Below, one piece after another: positions 8,335 through 15,625 of a DNA stretch of 64,000 bases. A program made the translations under genes and the position numbers. Location of the stretch: positions 4,836,001-4,900,000 of the forward strand of contig NZ_CP107852.1 in the NCBI RefSeq assembly GCF_036346875.1, written 5' to 3'. Positions within the stretch are counted from its first letter, which is position 1. The number at the start of each line of letters is the position of its first letter. Source of the stretch: Nocardia sp. NBC_00508 (GTDB taxonomy: Bacteria; Actinomycetota; Actinomycetes; Mycobacteriales; Mycobacteriaceae). The notes below the pieces were generated by a model. That model saw only the letters and a program-made list of their open reading frames with translations, was not told the DNA's origin and ran no database searches.

Positions 8335-9870
8335 TCAGTCGGATTCCAGCGTCACAGGCACGTCCACCTGCCTGCCATCGCGGATCAACTGCACGTTCAC
8401 CGTCTCGCCGATCTCATGCGACTGCACCGCGACGACCAGTTCGTCCGGACCGGTCACCTCGCGATCGCCGACCTTGACGATCACGTCACCCTCCACGATC
8501 CCCGCTTTGGCGGCGGGACCGCCGGGCGAGACGTCCGCCACCGCGGCGCCGCTCATGACCTCGTTGGCCACCTGCTTGGTGCGCGCGCTCAGACCGATGA
8601 TCGGGTGGTGCACGGCGCCGTCGCGGATCAAGGTCTGCACGACCTCGGTCATCATGTCCACCGGGATGGCGAAGCCGAGGCCGACCGAGCCGCCGGTCTC
8701 GCTGCGGATGGCGGTGTTGATGCCGACGACCCGGCCGTCCATGTCCACCAGCGCGCCACCGGAGTTACCCGGGTTGATCGAGGCGTCGGTCTGCACCGCG
8801 TCGATCACAGCCTTCGTGTCGCTGCCCTCGCCCTCCAATTTCACCGGGCGGTGCAGGGCGCTGACGATGCCGGAGGTGACCGTCTTGCTGAGGCCGAGCG
8901 GCGAACCGATGGCCAGCACGTCGTCGCCGACCTGGACGTCGGCCGACTTGCCGATCTTGGCGACGGTGAGATTCTTCACATCGACCTTCAGCACGGCCAG
9001 GTCGGTCTTCGGGTCGCGGCCGACGATCTGCGCGGGGACCCTGGTGCCGTCGGAGAACTGCACCTGGATCGCGGCCCGATTGCTCTTGTCCTGGGCGGCC
9101 ATCGAGATGACGTGGTTGTTGGTGACGATGTAGCCGCCGCCATCGATCACCACACCGGAACCGGTGGCGCCGTTGTCGCCGACGGTCACCCGGATCGAGA
9201 CGACCGAGGGCAGCACCGCGTTCGCGACCTGCGCGATGAGGCCGTGCGGACGATCGCTGTCGCCGGTCTGCTCCAGGGTGACTTTGCGCGAGGTGAGCGT
9301 AGAGGCGGTCTCCGCGGTCAGCCTGCCGACCAGTCCGCCGAGCAGGCCGATGACGAGCGCAACGAGCGCGAGCAGGGCCAGTGCCTTGGGGGCGACCCGG
9401 TCGCCGAACAGCACCTGGCGCGCGCTGAGCTTCTCGGCCCGGGGCAGCGGCTGCGGCTTGGGCGTCGGCACCGCGGGAGCGCCGAGACGTGCGACGGCCT
9501 CGGGATCACGCCACGGGTCGGCGGGACCGGCGACCGGCGCGGGACCGCCGGTCGCGTCGGGGTCGCGCTGCAGTAGTTCGGTGGAACCCTCCGGGCGGCC
9601 GAACGCCTCGGCCAGTAGCGCGTCGGGCGGACGGTTCTGCAGTTCGGGGCCGGTCCGGGCCGCGCCGGCCGAGCGGCCCGGCAGCGGCTCGGCGAACGAA
9701 CCGGACAGGCCGGACGGTCTGCGGAAGGCGCGCGCGGTGTGCGTGTCGACATGGGGCCGGTAGACCGGGCGCGGGCCGAGCACGGGCGCGTCCGATGGAC
9801 GGAGATTCCCGCGGTTGGCCGCCGAATCCGAGGTGTCGGCCGATCCGGAATTCGTCGATTCGGTGGTCAC
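8335..9870 (-). CDS. htrA: HtrA/DegP-type membrane serine protease with PDZ domain
   Basis: 511 residues. Residues 1-155 form a Pro/Arg-rich cytoplasmic segment, 160-182 a membrane helix, then a trypsin-like domain outside the membrane with the catalytic triad His253 (TNNHVIS), Asp290 (DPKTDLAVLKV) and Ser370 (NPGNSGGALV). A PDZ domain spans about 424-505. It degrades or refolds damaged envelope proteins; in mycobacteria the htrA next to sigE is also tied to turnover of the anti-sigma factor pathway. GTG start at 9870. It lies 10 bp downstream of the anti-sigma gene, consistent with one stress operon. Confidence 0.93.
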   Translation of the reverse strand: MTTESTNSGSADTSDSAANRGNLRPSDAPVLGPRPVYRPHVDTHTARAFRRPSGLSGSFAEPLPGRSAGAARTGPELQNRPPDALLAEAFGRPEGSTELLQRDPDATGGPAPVAGPADPWRDPEAVARLGAPAVPTPKPQPLPRAEKLSARQVLFGDRVAPKALALLALVALVIGLLGGLVGRLTAETASTLTSRKVTLEQTGDSDRPHGLIAQVANAVLPSVVSIRVTVGDNGATGSGVVIDGGGYIVTNNHVISMAAQDKSNRAAIQVQFSDGTRVPAQIVGRDPKTDLAVLKVDVKNLTVAKIGKSADVQVGDDVLAIGSPLGLSKTVTSGIVSALHRPVKLEGEGSDTKAVIDAVQTDASINPGNSGGALVDMDGRVVGINTAIRSETGGSVGLGFAIPVDMMTEVVQTLIRDGAVHHPIIGLSARTKQVANEVMSGAAVADVSPGGPAAKAGIVEGDVIVKVGDREVTGPDELVVAVQSHEIGETVNVQLIRDGRQVDVPVTLESD

Positions 9871-9880
9871 TCGGGAAACT

Positions 9881-10279
9881 CTACTTGCGCCACCAGGTTG
9901 TCCACCGGGTCGCGGTGAACGAATCGGTCAGAAAGCCGAAAACCGCGTCGTTACGAGGCGTCTGGCCGACGCCGGAGGTGGGGGTACGCGCGCTGGACGC
10001 GCCACCCGGCAATTCCCCGAGCGGAATCCTGGTCAAGCTGTCGTGCAGTCCGGTGGGAATCGCGACATTGCCCGCATGCCGCAACGCGATGCGCGCCTGT
10101 TGCTGGGCATCGACTTCCGCCGCGCACTCCGGGCACAGCGAGAGGTGCTGGGCGGCGCGCAGATAGGCGTTCATCCGCAGTTCGCCGTCCGCATAAGCCG
10201 CGATCGCCTCACTCGCCAGATGCTCGGTGGGGCGAAAGCGAGGCGGACGACGACCGGACGTACTGAAGTCGCCACTCAT
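9881..10279 (-). CDS. rseA: Anti-sigma-E factor RseA (zinc-binding ZAS type)
   Basis: 132 residues. The ZAS motif HxxxCxxC is present as H45-LSL-C49-PE-C52; this Zn/thiol site holds ECF sigma factors and can respond to oxidation. The N-terminal TEHLASEAIAAYADGEL is the conserved helix that contacts the sigma factor. No membrane helix is evident, as in the soluble mycobacterial RseA. It lies immediately downstream of sigE with a 61-bp gap and upstream of htrA, the canonical arrangement, so SigE is the inferred partner. Confidence 0.92.
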   Translation of the reverse strand: MSGDFSTSGRRPPRFRPTEHLASEAIAAYADGELRMNAYLRAAQHLSLCPECAAEVDAQQQARIALRHAGNVAIPTGLHDSLTRIPLGELPGGASSARTPTSGVGQTPRNDAVFGFLTDSFTATRWTTWWRK

Positions 10280-10340
10280 TCGGTGCTCACCCTTCCAACC
10301 GCCATCGACCGTCCGTGGGGCGATGCCGGCTTCCGACGAA

Positions 10341-11000
10341 TCACCCTATGTTCGCATCAGCGGCGAACCGCTGCTCACTTCCATTATGCGCAAGGTAGTC
10401 GCGCAGTGCCTGCCGCCCACGGTGGATCCGACTGCGCACAGTGCCCAGTTTCACGCCGAGCGTAGCGCCGATCTCCTCGTAGGACAGTCCCTCGATGTCA
10501 CACAGGACCACCGCCGCGCGGAACTCCGGCGCCAGCGAGTCCAAGGCGGATTGCAGGTCGGGATCCAGGCGGGCGTCGTGGTAGGCCTGTTCGGGGCCGG
10601 GACCTTCGGCGGGCACCCGGTCGTAGTCCTCGGGCAGCGCTTCCATCCTGATCCGGTTGCGGCGGCGGACCATGTCCAGGAACAGGTTGGTCGTGATGCG
10701 GTGCAACCAGCCCTCGAACGTGCCCGGTTGGTAACTCGACAGCGAACGGAACACCCGGATGAAGGTCTCCTGCGTGAGATCATCCGCGTCCTGTGCGTCG
10801 CCGGAGAGGCGATAGGCCAGGCGGTAGACCCGGTCGGCGTGCTCGCGGACCAGCTCGTCCCACGACGGCATGGCCGACCGGTCCCCGGTGGCATCGAAGG
10901 CGGCAGTCCCGCTGAGCTCGACGGATTCCTCGACGGCGTCGGCTTCGACAGGCAGGATCTGCTCGGGCAAGGTGGCGTACTCGCGCGCCGCATCGACCAT
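10341..11000 (-). CDS. sigE: ECF RNA polymerase sigma factor SigE
   Basis: ECF sigma factor. Region 2 runs from MPSWDELVREHADRVYRLA to LHRITTNLFLDMVRRR and region 4 covers LSYEEIGATLGVKLGTVRSR; both are nearly identical to M. tuberculosis SigE. It directs the surface-stress, SDS and heat response. ATG 11000 was chosen because AGGAGG stands 13 bases upstream and an ECF-like promoter lies at 11083-11111, upstream of it. An in-frame ATG at 11153 would add 51 residues and may give a longer isoform from a distal promoter; M. tuberculosis sigE is also reported to have alternative starts. Divergent from an O-methyltransferase, as in Mycobacterium. Confidence 0.93.
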   Translation of the reverse strand: MVDAAREYATLPEQILPVEADAVEESVELSGTAAFDATGDRSAMPSWDELVREHADRVYRLAYRLSGDAQDADDLTQETFIRVFRSLSSYQPGTFEGWLHRITTNLFLDMVRRRNRIRMEALPEDYDRVPAEGPGPEQAYHDARLDPDLQSALDSLAPEFRAAVVLCDIEGLSYEEIGATLGVKLGTVRSRIHRGRQALRDYLAHNGSEQRFAADANIG

Positions 11001-11082
11001 GTGGATGGGGCTACCTCCTACTAGGGACCGCAAACGTCGGGACTCGCTCCGGACCGGATCTACGGACCGTCGCGTACGGATA

Positions 11083-11111
11083 CAACCGACAACCGGTATG
11101 TCGTTGTTCCC
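11083..11111 (-). promoter_or_regulatory. ECF-type promoter upstream of sigE
   Basis: On the minus strand GGGAAC (11106-11111) and CGGTTG (11083-11088) are separated by exactly 17 bases, resembling the GGAAC/GTT promoters of SigE/SigH-type sigma factors. It would produce a leader of about 75 bases before ATG 11000 and excludes the more distal ATG. Autoregulation is inferred, not shown. Confidence 0.5.
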
Positions 11112-11285
11112 GAGTCCCGTGTTAATACACGGTCGGTGGTCTTGCGTCCCCATACTCTTTCTGGTTCTGATATGGCCGGGTTATGGAGATCCTGAGGGTC
11201 ACCTGAGAAAAACGGCCCTGGAAATGGCGGCGGCGCGTGTTGTCCGGACCGCCCAGACCACCCGCACGGCGTTAGCCTCATACCC

Positions 11286-11918
11286 GTGGCATCGAACCTG
11301 GAGCGAAATCTCGCTTACGTGGAGGAATCCGTCGTGGAAGACGAGATCCTCGTCGGCGCGCGCGAACGGGCCACCGAACTCGGCGTGCCGCCCGTGCCGC
11401 CGTCGGTGGGCGCGCTGCTGAGCATGTACGCGCAGCTGCTCGGCGCGCGGGCAGTGGTCGAGGTCGGCACCGGCGCCGGCATCAGCGGGCTGTGGTTGCT
11501 CGACGGCATGCGCGAGGACGGCACGCTGACCACCATCGATTCGGAGCCGGAGCACCAGCGCGCGGCCAAGGAAGCGTTCCGCGCCGCCGACATCCCGCCC
11601 GCGCGAACCCGCCTGATCAACGGACGTGCGCTCGATGTGCTGCCGCGTCTGGCCGACGGCGCCTACGATCTGGTCTTCATCGATGCCGCGCCACTGGAGC
11701 ATCCGGAGTACGTGGCCCAGGGGGTGCGATTACTGCGTAATGGCGGGGCCATTCTGCTGCACAACGCGCTGCTCGGGGGCCGGGTGCCCGACCCGGCGCA
11801 GCGTGATCCGGCCACCCAGGCGGTGCGCGCCGCGACCCGCGCCATCGCGGAGAATCCCGAACTCACCTGTGTGCTGATTCCGGTCGGTGACGGATTGCTC
11901 TGTGCCTCGCGTGGTTAG
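11286..11918 (+). CDS. O-methyltransferase-like protein (Rv1220c type)
   Basis: 210 residues, class I SAM-dependent methyltransferase of the catechol-OMT-like family 3. Seen: the SAM loop EVGTGAGISGLWLL near residue 61, the acidic TTIDSEPEH near residue 82 and FIDAAPLEHPEY near residue 126. The metal-binding Asp of the usual D-N-V-L-W-G-G motif is His here (HNALLGGRVPD); the M. tuberculosis neighbour of sigE carries the same change as I recall it, so metal dependence is doubtful. Substrate unknown. It is divergent from sigE and shares a 285-bp regulatory region with it. Confidence 0.88.
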   Translation: MASNLERNLAYVEESVVEDEILVGARERATELGVPPVPPSVGALLSMYAQLLGARAVVEVGTGAGISGLWLLDGMREDGTLTTIDSEPEHQRAAKEAFRAADIPPARTRLINGRALDVLPRLADGAYDLVFIDAAPLEHPEYVAQGVRLLRNGGAILLHNALLGGRVPDPAQRDPATQAVRAATRAIAENPELTCVLIPVGDGLLCASRG

Positions 11919-11928
11919 CGAAGCTCCC

Positions 11929-12053
11929 CGCCTCTCCGGGACTTCAGGCCGTACAAGTCGGGTAACGCGGGATTCGCGCTCAGGTCCTGCGTCGGGTGCC
12001 GCTCAGGTTCTGGGCGTGCCCGGCGAGTTACCCCATGTACTTGCGAAATCAGT
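11929..12053 (+). repeat. Dispersed intergenic repeat, copy B (forward)
   Basis: About 125 bp matching copy A and the inverse of copy C. It begins 10 bp after the methyltransferase stop. GGGTAACGCGGG near its left side is complementary to CCCGGCGAGTTACCC near its right side, so the element can fold on itself. With copy C it brackets two paralogous small genes. Confidence 0.82.
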
Positions 12054-12149
12054 AGGTGCGTGGTTAGACGAGTCGCAACGGGCGGAGTCGTTTTCCGCGG
12101 CCGAATCGCGGGTATGCGCTGAGAAACAAGTCAGCGAGGTTTACCGGTT

Positions 12150-12383
12150 ATGCGCGAATTGGATGCGATCGAGATGGGCGTCATGGGGGAAGTCGTCACG
12201 GAGCGTCGGACGAGTTGGCTGCGGCCGACCATGCTGGCCCTCGCGTTGGTGCTGCTGGGAGCCGTCTTGGTGCTGATCGTGGTCAGTAATACCGATTTCG
12301 ATACCGGGCCCGCCAAAGTCACGCCGACACCGGGCCCGTGTGAGCCATTCTGCACGCAGCCTGTCGCCCCGCCTGGACCGTAA
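12150..12383 (+). CDS. Small single-pass membrane protein with C-terminal PC-PFC motif (paralogue 1)
   Basis: 77 residues. A charged N-terminus (about 25 residues) precedes one strongly hydrophobic helix (MLALALVLLGAVLVLIVV), then a short tail with TPTPGPCEPFCTQP. The cysteines spaced C-x3-C should lie outside the membrane and could form a disulfide or bind metal. The gene at 12610 encodes a protein of the same design ending TPRTPGPCAPFCIG, so the two are paralogues. ATG 12150 is used; ATG 12174 is an alternative. No family recognised. Confidence 0.6.
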   Translation: MRELDAIEMGVMGEVVTERRTSWLRPTMLALALVLLGAVLVLIVVSNTDFDTGPAKVTPTPGPCEPFCTQPVAPPGP

Positions 12384-12609
12384 TCGTCGGCCGCTGGGCC
12401 CCTTTCTATGTGCTTGCCGTAGAACACCTTCGGAACGTCCTCGGGTGTCCGGCTCTCGGCGCCTCGCGGATAGTCGGTCGCCGCGGCGGGTGAAGTTCGC
12501 GAATCCGCCTCCGTACGGGCACGGTTCGGCGCATGCTGCAGCAGAGCGCCAACGAAACAGGTACTAGTGGGTTCATGGTTCGAGCGGGTCCGGAAGAGGG
12601 TGCGGTGCC

Positions 12610-12837
12610 GTGGTGATGATGTTCCTGTGGGACGAGGACGAGCGTCGCCCACGCCCGATCCACTGGGGTCGGACGATGGTCGCCTTCGCCGCGGTGCTGT
12701 TATTCGCCCTGCTGGCGGTCTATTTGGTCAGCACCGCGGATTTCGGCGACGCCTCGAAGACCACGGTGCCGCGCACCCCCGGCCCGTGCGCGCCATTCTG
12801 CATCGGAACCCCCGCCGCCGAGCCGGGCGAACCCTAA
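12610..12837 (+). CDS. Small single-pass membrane protein with C-terminal PC-PFC motif (paralogue 2)
   Basis: 75 residues from GTG 12610 (ATG 12616 or 12619 also possible). Layout: an acidic/basic N-terminus (LWDEDERRPRP), one membrane helix (MVAFAAVLLFALLAVYLV), then STADFGDASKTTVP and PGPCAPFC. Shared with the gene at 12150: the VSxxDF motif after the helix and the GPCxPFC motif. The helix sequence has diverged, so the duplication is not recent. Function unknown; an envelope location is inferred. Confidence 0.62.
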   Translation: MVMMFLWDEDERRPRPIHWGRTMVAFAAVLLFALLAVYLVSTADFGDASKTTVPRTPGPCAPFCIGTPAAEPGEP

Positions 12838-12857
12838 ATTCGGGTCGCCACGTAACG

Positions 12858-12982
12858 ACTGATTTCGCAAGTACATGGGTAATTCACCGGGCACGCCCAG
12901 AACCTGAGCTGCACCCAACGCAGGACCTGAGCGCAAATCCCCCGTCACCCCGACTAGTACGGCCTAAAGACTCGGAGAGGCG
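12858..12982 (-). repeat. Dispersed intergenic repeat, copy C (inverted)
   Basis: Reverse complement matches copies A and B along its whole length. The end nearest glgC carries CGGAGAGGCG, which then iterates as the 26-bp tandem array. It faces copy B across the two mini-genes. Confidence 0.82.
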
Positions 12983-13092
12983 GGTGAGCCTGAAGACTCG
13001 GAGAGGCGGGTGAGCCTGAAGACTCGGAGAGGCGGGTGAGCCTGAAGACTCGGAGAGGCGGGTGAGCCTGAATACGCGGAGAGGCGGGGGAG
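12971..13092. repeat. Tandem 26-bp repeat, about five units
   Basis: CGGAGAGGCGGG recurs at 12973, 12999, 13025, 13051 and 13077, a strict 26-bp period. The first four units are nearly identical (GTGAGCCTGAAGACT follows the core); the fifth has diverged and runs into the glgC stop. The unit equals the terminal segment of the dispersed repeat, so the array probably arose by slippage at the element end. Confidence 0.9.
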
Positions 13093-13095
13093 CCC

Positions 13096-14310
13096 TCAGA
13101 CCCAGACGCCCTTTCCGACAGTGACCACCCCGCCGTTGCTGACGGCGAAGCGGCTGCGATCGCGTGTCAGGTCCACGCCGATGATCTCGCCCTCGCCGAC
13201 GACCACGTTCTTGTCCAGGATGGCGCGCCGCACCACCGCGCCGCGCCCGATCCGGACGCCCGGCATGAGCACGCAGCCTTCGACGGTGGCGCCGTCGTCG
13301 ACCATGACATTGGCGCTGAGCACCGAATTGCGCACCGTGGCGGCGGAGAGGATGCTGCCCGCGCCGACGATGCACTCCTGTGCCAGCCCGCCCTGGGCGA
13401 ACTTGGCCGGCGGTAGGTTCTCGGCCGCGCCGCGGATCGGCCAGTGCTTGTTGTAGAGGTTGAACACCGGGTGCACCGAGACCAGATCCATGTGCGCGTC
13501 GTAGAACGCGTCGATGGTTCCGACATCACGCCAGTAGCCGCGGTCGCGGTCGGTGGCGCCGGGCACGTCGTTGTCGGCGAAGTCGTAGACGCCCGCCTGC
13601 CCGGCGGACACCAGCGACGGGATGATGTCGCCGCCCATGTCGTGGTCGGAATCGGCGTTGTCCGCGTCCGCCTTGATCGAATCCACCAGCACCTTGGTGG
13701 TGAAGACGTAGTTGCCCATGGACGCGAAGGTGACGTTCGGGTCGTCCGGGGTGCCCGGCGGATGCGCGGGCTTTTCCAGGAACTGAATGATCCGGCCGGA
13801 ATCGTCGCTGTCGATGCAGCCGAACGCGCTCGCCTGGCTGCGCGGCACCCGGATGCCCGCCACGGTCACGCCCGCACCGGAATCGATGTGGTGGCGCACC
13901 ATCTGCTCCGGGTCCATGCGGTAGACGTGGTCGGCGCCGAACACCACGATGTAATCCGGGTCCTCGTCGTAGATCAGGTTCAGCGACTGCATGATCGCGT
14001 CCGCGCTCCCGGTGTACCAGCGGGGCCCGAGCCGCTGCTGCGCGGGCACCGGAGTGATGTACTCGCCCGCGAAACCGGACAGTCGCCACGTCTGCGAGAT
14101 GTGCCGGTCCAGCGAGTGCGACTTGTACTGGGTGAGCACACACAGCCGCAGGAAGCCGGCGTTGACCAGATTGCTGAGCACGAAGTCGATGAGGCGGTAG
14201 GCGCCACCGAAGGGGACGGCGGGCTTGGCGCGGTCGGCCGTGAGTGGAAAGAGTCGCTTGCCCTCACCACCGGCGAGCACGATTCCCAGGACGTGCGGCT
14301 GGCTCCTCAC
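13096..14310 (-). CDS. glgC: Glucose-1-phosphate adenylyltransferase (ADP-glucose pyrophosphorylase)
   Basis: 404 residues. It makes ADP-glucose from glucose-1-phosphate and ATP, the donor for glycogen, maltose-1-phosphate and methylglucose polysaccharide synthesis. Seen: GIVLAGGEGKRLFPLTADRAKPAVPFGG in pieces near residue 8 (nucleotide-binding loop), YIVVFGADHVYRMD near residue 123, FLEKPAHPPG near residue 180, and a C-terminal left-handed beta-helix (hexapeptide-like repeats from about residue 300). GTG 14310 gives the N-terminus found in mycobacterial GlgC (xRxxPHVLGIVLAGG); the frame is open further upstream but into the divergent glgM promoter region. Divergent from glgM by 68 bp. Confidence 0.94.
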   Translation of the reverse strand: MRSQPHVLGIVLAGGEGKRLFPLTADRAKPAVPFGGAYRLIDFVLSNLVNAGFLRLCVLTQYKSHSLDRHISQTWRLSGFAGEYITPVPAQQRLGPRWYTGSADAIMQSLNLIYDEDPDYIVVFGADHVYRMDPEQMVRHHIDSGAGVTVAGIRVPRSQASAFGCIDSDDSGRIIQFLEKPAHPPGTPDDPNVTFASMGNYVFTTKVLVDSIKADADNADSDHDMGGDIIPSLVSAGQAGVYDFADNDVPGATDRDRGYWRDVGTIDAFYDAHMDLVSVHPVFNLYNKHWPIRGAAENLPPAKFAQGGLAQECIVGAGSILSAATVRNSVLSANVMVDDGATVEGCVLMPGVRIGRGAVVRRAILDKNVVVGEGEIIGVDLTRDRSRFAVSNGGVVTVGKGVWV

Positions 14311-14378
14311 ATCTGCCAAACTACCGGGTGCGGCGTGCGTGAGTGGCCCACGTGGAGCTGAACGTTTAGTTTGGACCA

Positions 14379-15605
14379 GTGAGTTTCGGCACGGATGACG
14401 GTCGCCCGTCGGTGGATTCCGGCGAGCGGGACCGCCTTCGCGTCGCGATGCTGACCCGCGAATATCCACCCGAGGTGTACGGCGGGGCCGGGGTGCACGT
14501 CACGCAGCTGACGGCGCATCTGCATCACCTGTGCCAGGTGACCGTGCACTGCATGGGCGCCACGCGCACGGATGCCGTGGTGCACCAACCGGATCCGTCG
14601 CTCTATGCCGCCAACGCCGCGCTGCAGATGATGTCCACGCAGCTGCGGATGGCCGACGCCGTGGGCGAGGTGGACGTGGTGCACTCGCACACCTGGTACA
14701 CCGGCCTGGCCGGGCACTTGGCGGCGACCCTCTACGGCGTGCCGCACGTGCTGACCGCGCATTCGCTGGAGCCGCGCAGGCCATGGAAGGCCGAGCAACT
14801 CGGCGGCGGCTACCGGATCTCCTCGTGGTCGGAGCGCAACGCGGTCGAGCACGCCGACGCGATCATCGCGGTCAGCGAGGGAATGCGCCGCGACGTGCTG
14901 GACGCCTACCCGTCCATCGACCCGGACCGGGTGCATGTGGTGCACAACGGCATCGACGGAGGCATCTGGCATCCCGGCCCGGCGGCCGCGGACTCGCCCT
15001 CGGTGCTCGCGGATCTGGGCGTGCGCACCGACCGGCCGATCGTGGCGTTCGTCGGCCGCATCACCCGGCAGAAAGGCGTGGGTCACCTGCTGGCCGCCGC
15101 CCGCGACTTCGATCCCGATATCCAGCTCGTGCTGTGTGCGGGCGCGCCGGACACGCCGGAACTCGCCGCGGAGACCACCGCGGCGGTGCAGGAGTTGCAG
15201 AAGCGGCGCGGCACGGTGTTCTGGGTTCGCGAGATGCTGCCGACCGAGCAGATCCGGCAGATCCTGGCCGCCGCGTCGGTGTTCGTGTGCCCGTCGGTGT
15301 ACGAACCGCTCGGCATCGTGAACCTGGAGGCGATGGCCTGCGCCACGGCGGTGGTCGCCTCCGACGTGGGCGGTATCCCCGAGGTGGTTGCGGACGGCCG
15401 CAACGGACGACTGGTGCACTATGACGCGGGGGCCGCCGAGGACTATGAGCGCGCACTGTCCGCCGCCGTGAACGAAGTCGCCGGTGACCCCGTCCTGGCC
15501 GCCGAGTTCGGCGCCGTGGGCCGCGCGCGGGCGGTGTCGGAGTTCGATTGGTCGCGGATCGCTGCGCGGACGGTCGACGTCTACGACCAGATCCGCAAGG
15601 GCTGA
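14379..15605 (+). CDS. glgM: GT4 glycosyltransferase, maltose-1-phosphate/glycogen synthase GlgM (GlgA)
   Basis: 408 residues. In mycobacteria this enzyme joins ADP-glucose to glucose-1-phosphate, giving maltose-1-phosphate for the GlgE pathway. Seen: MLTREYPPEVYGGAGVHV near residue 23, HSHTWYTGLAG near residue 105, HSLEPRRPWK, the donor-binding FVGRITRQKG near residue 225, and PSVYEPLGIVNLEAMACA near residue 305, with the GT4 EX7E glutamates. GTG 14379 has no clear Shine-Dalgarno, so the mRNA may be leaderless; an internal ATG (VAMLTREYPP) would match the M. tuberculosis start. Back-to-back with glgC. Confidence 0.92.
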   Translation: MSFGTDDGRPSVDSGERDRLRVAMLTREYPPEVYGGAGVHVTQLTAHLHHLCQVTVHCMGATRTDAVVHQPDPSLYAANAALQMMSTQLRMADAVGEVDVVHSHTWYTGLAGHLAATLYGVPHVLTAHSLEPRRPWKAEQLGGGYRISSWSERNAVEHADAIIAVSEGMRRDVLDAYPSIDPDRVHVVHNGIDGGIWHPGPAAADSPSVLADLGVRTDRPIVAFVGRITRQKGVGHLLAAARDFDPDIQLVLCAGAPDTPELAAETTAAVQELQKRRGTVFWVREMLPTEQIRQILAAASVFVCPSVYEPLGIVNLEAMACATAVVASDVGGIPEVVADGRNGRLVHYDAGAAEDYERALSAAVNEVAGDPVLAAEFGAVGRARAVSEFDWSRIAARTVDVYDQIRKG

Positions 15606-15625
15606 GTGCCTGCCGAGGCGCGCGG

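Noticed and set aside
8416..9576. 386-residue plus-strand frame inside htrA
   Set aside because: Antisense of a clear protease gene; composition (runs of Asp, Val, His, Gly) is typical of shadow frames.
12971..13092. Possible CRISPR array
   Set aside because: The 26-bp units are contiguous with no variable spacers and no cas genes nearby; it is a plain tandem repeat.
13444..14361. 305-residue plus-strand frame inside glgC
   Set aside because: Shadow of a strongly conserved gene on the other strand.
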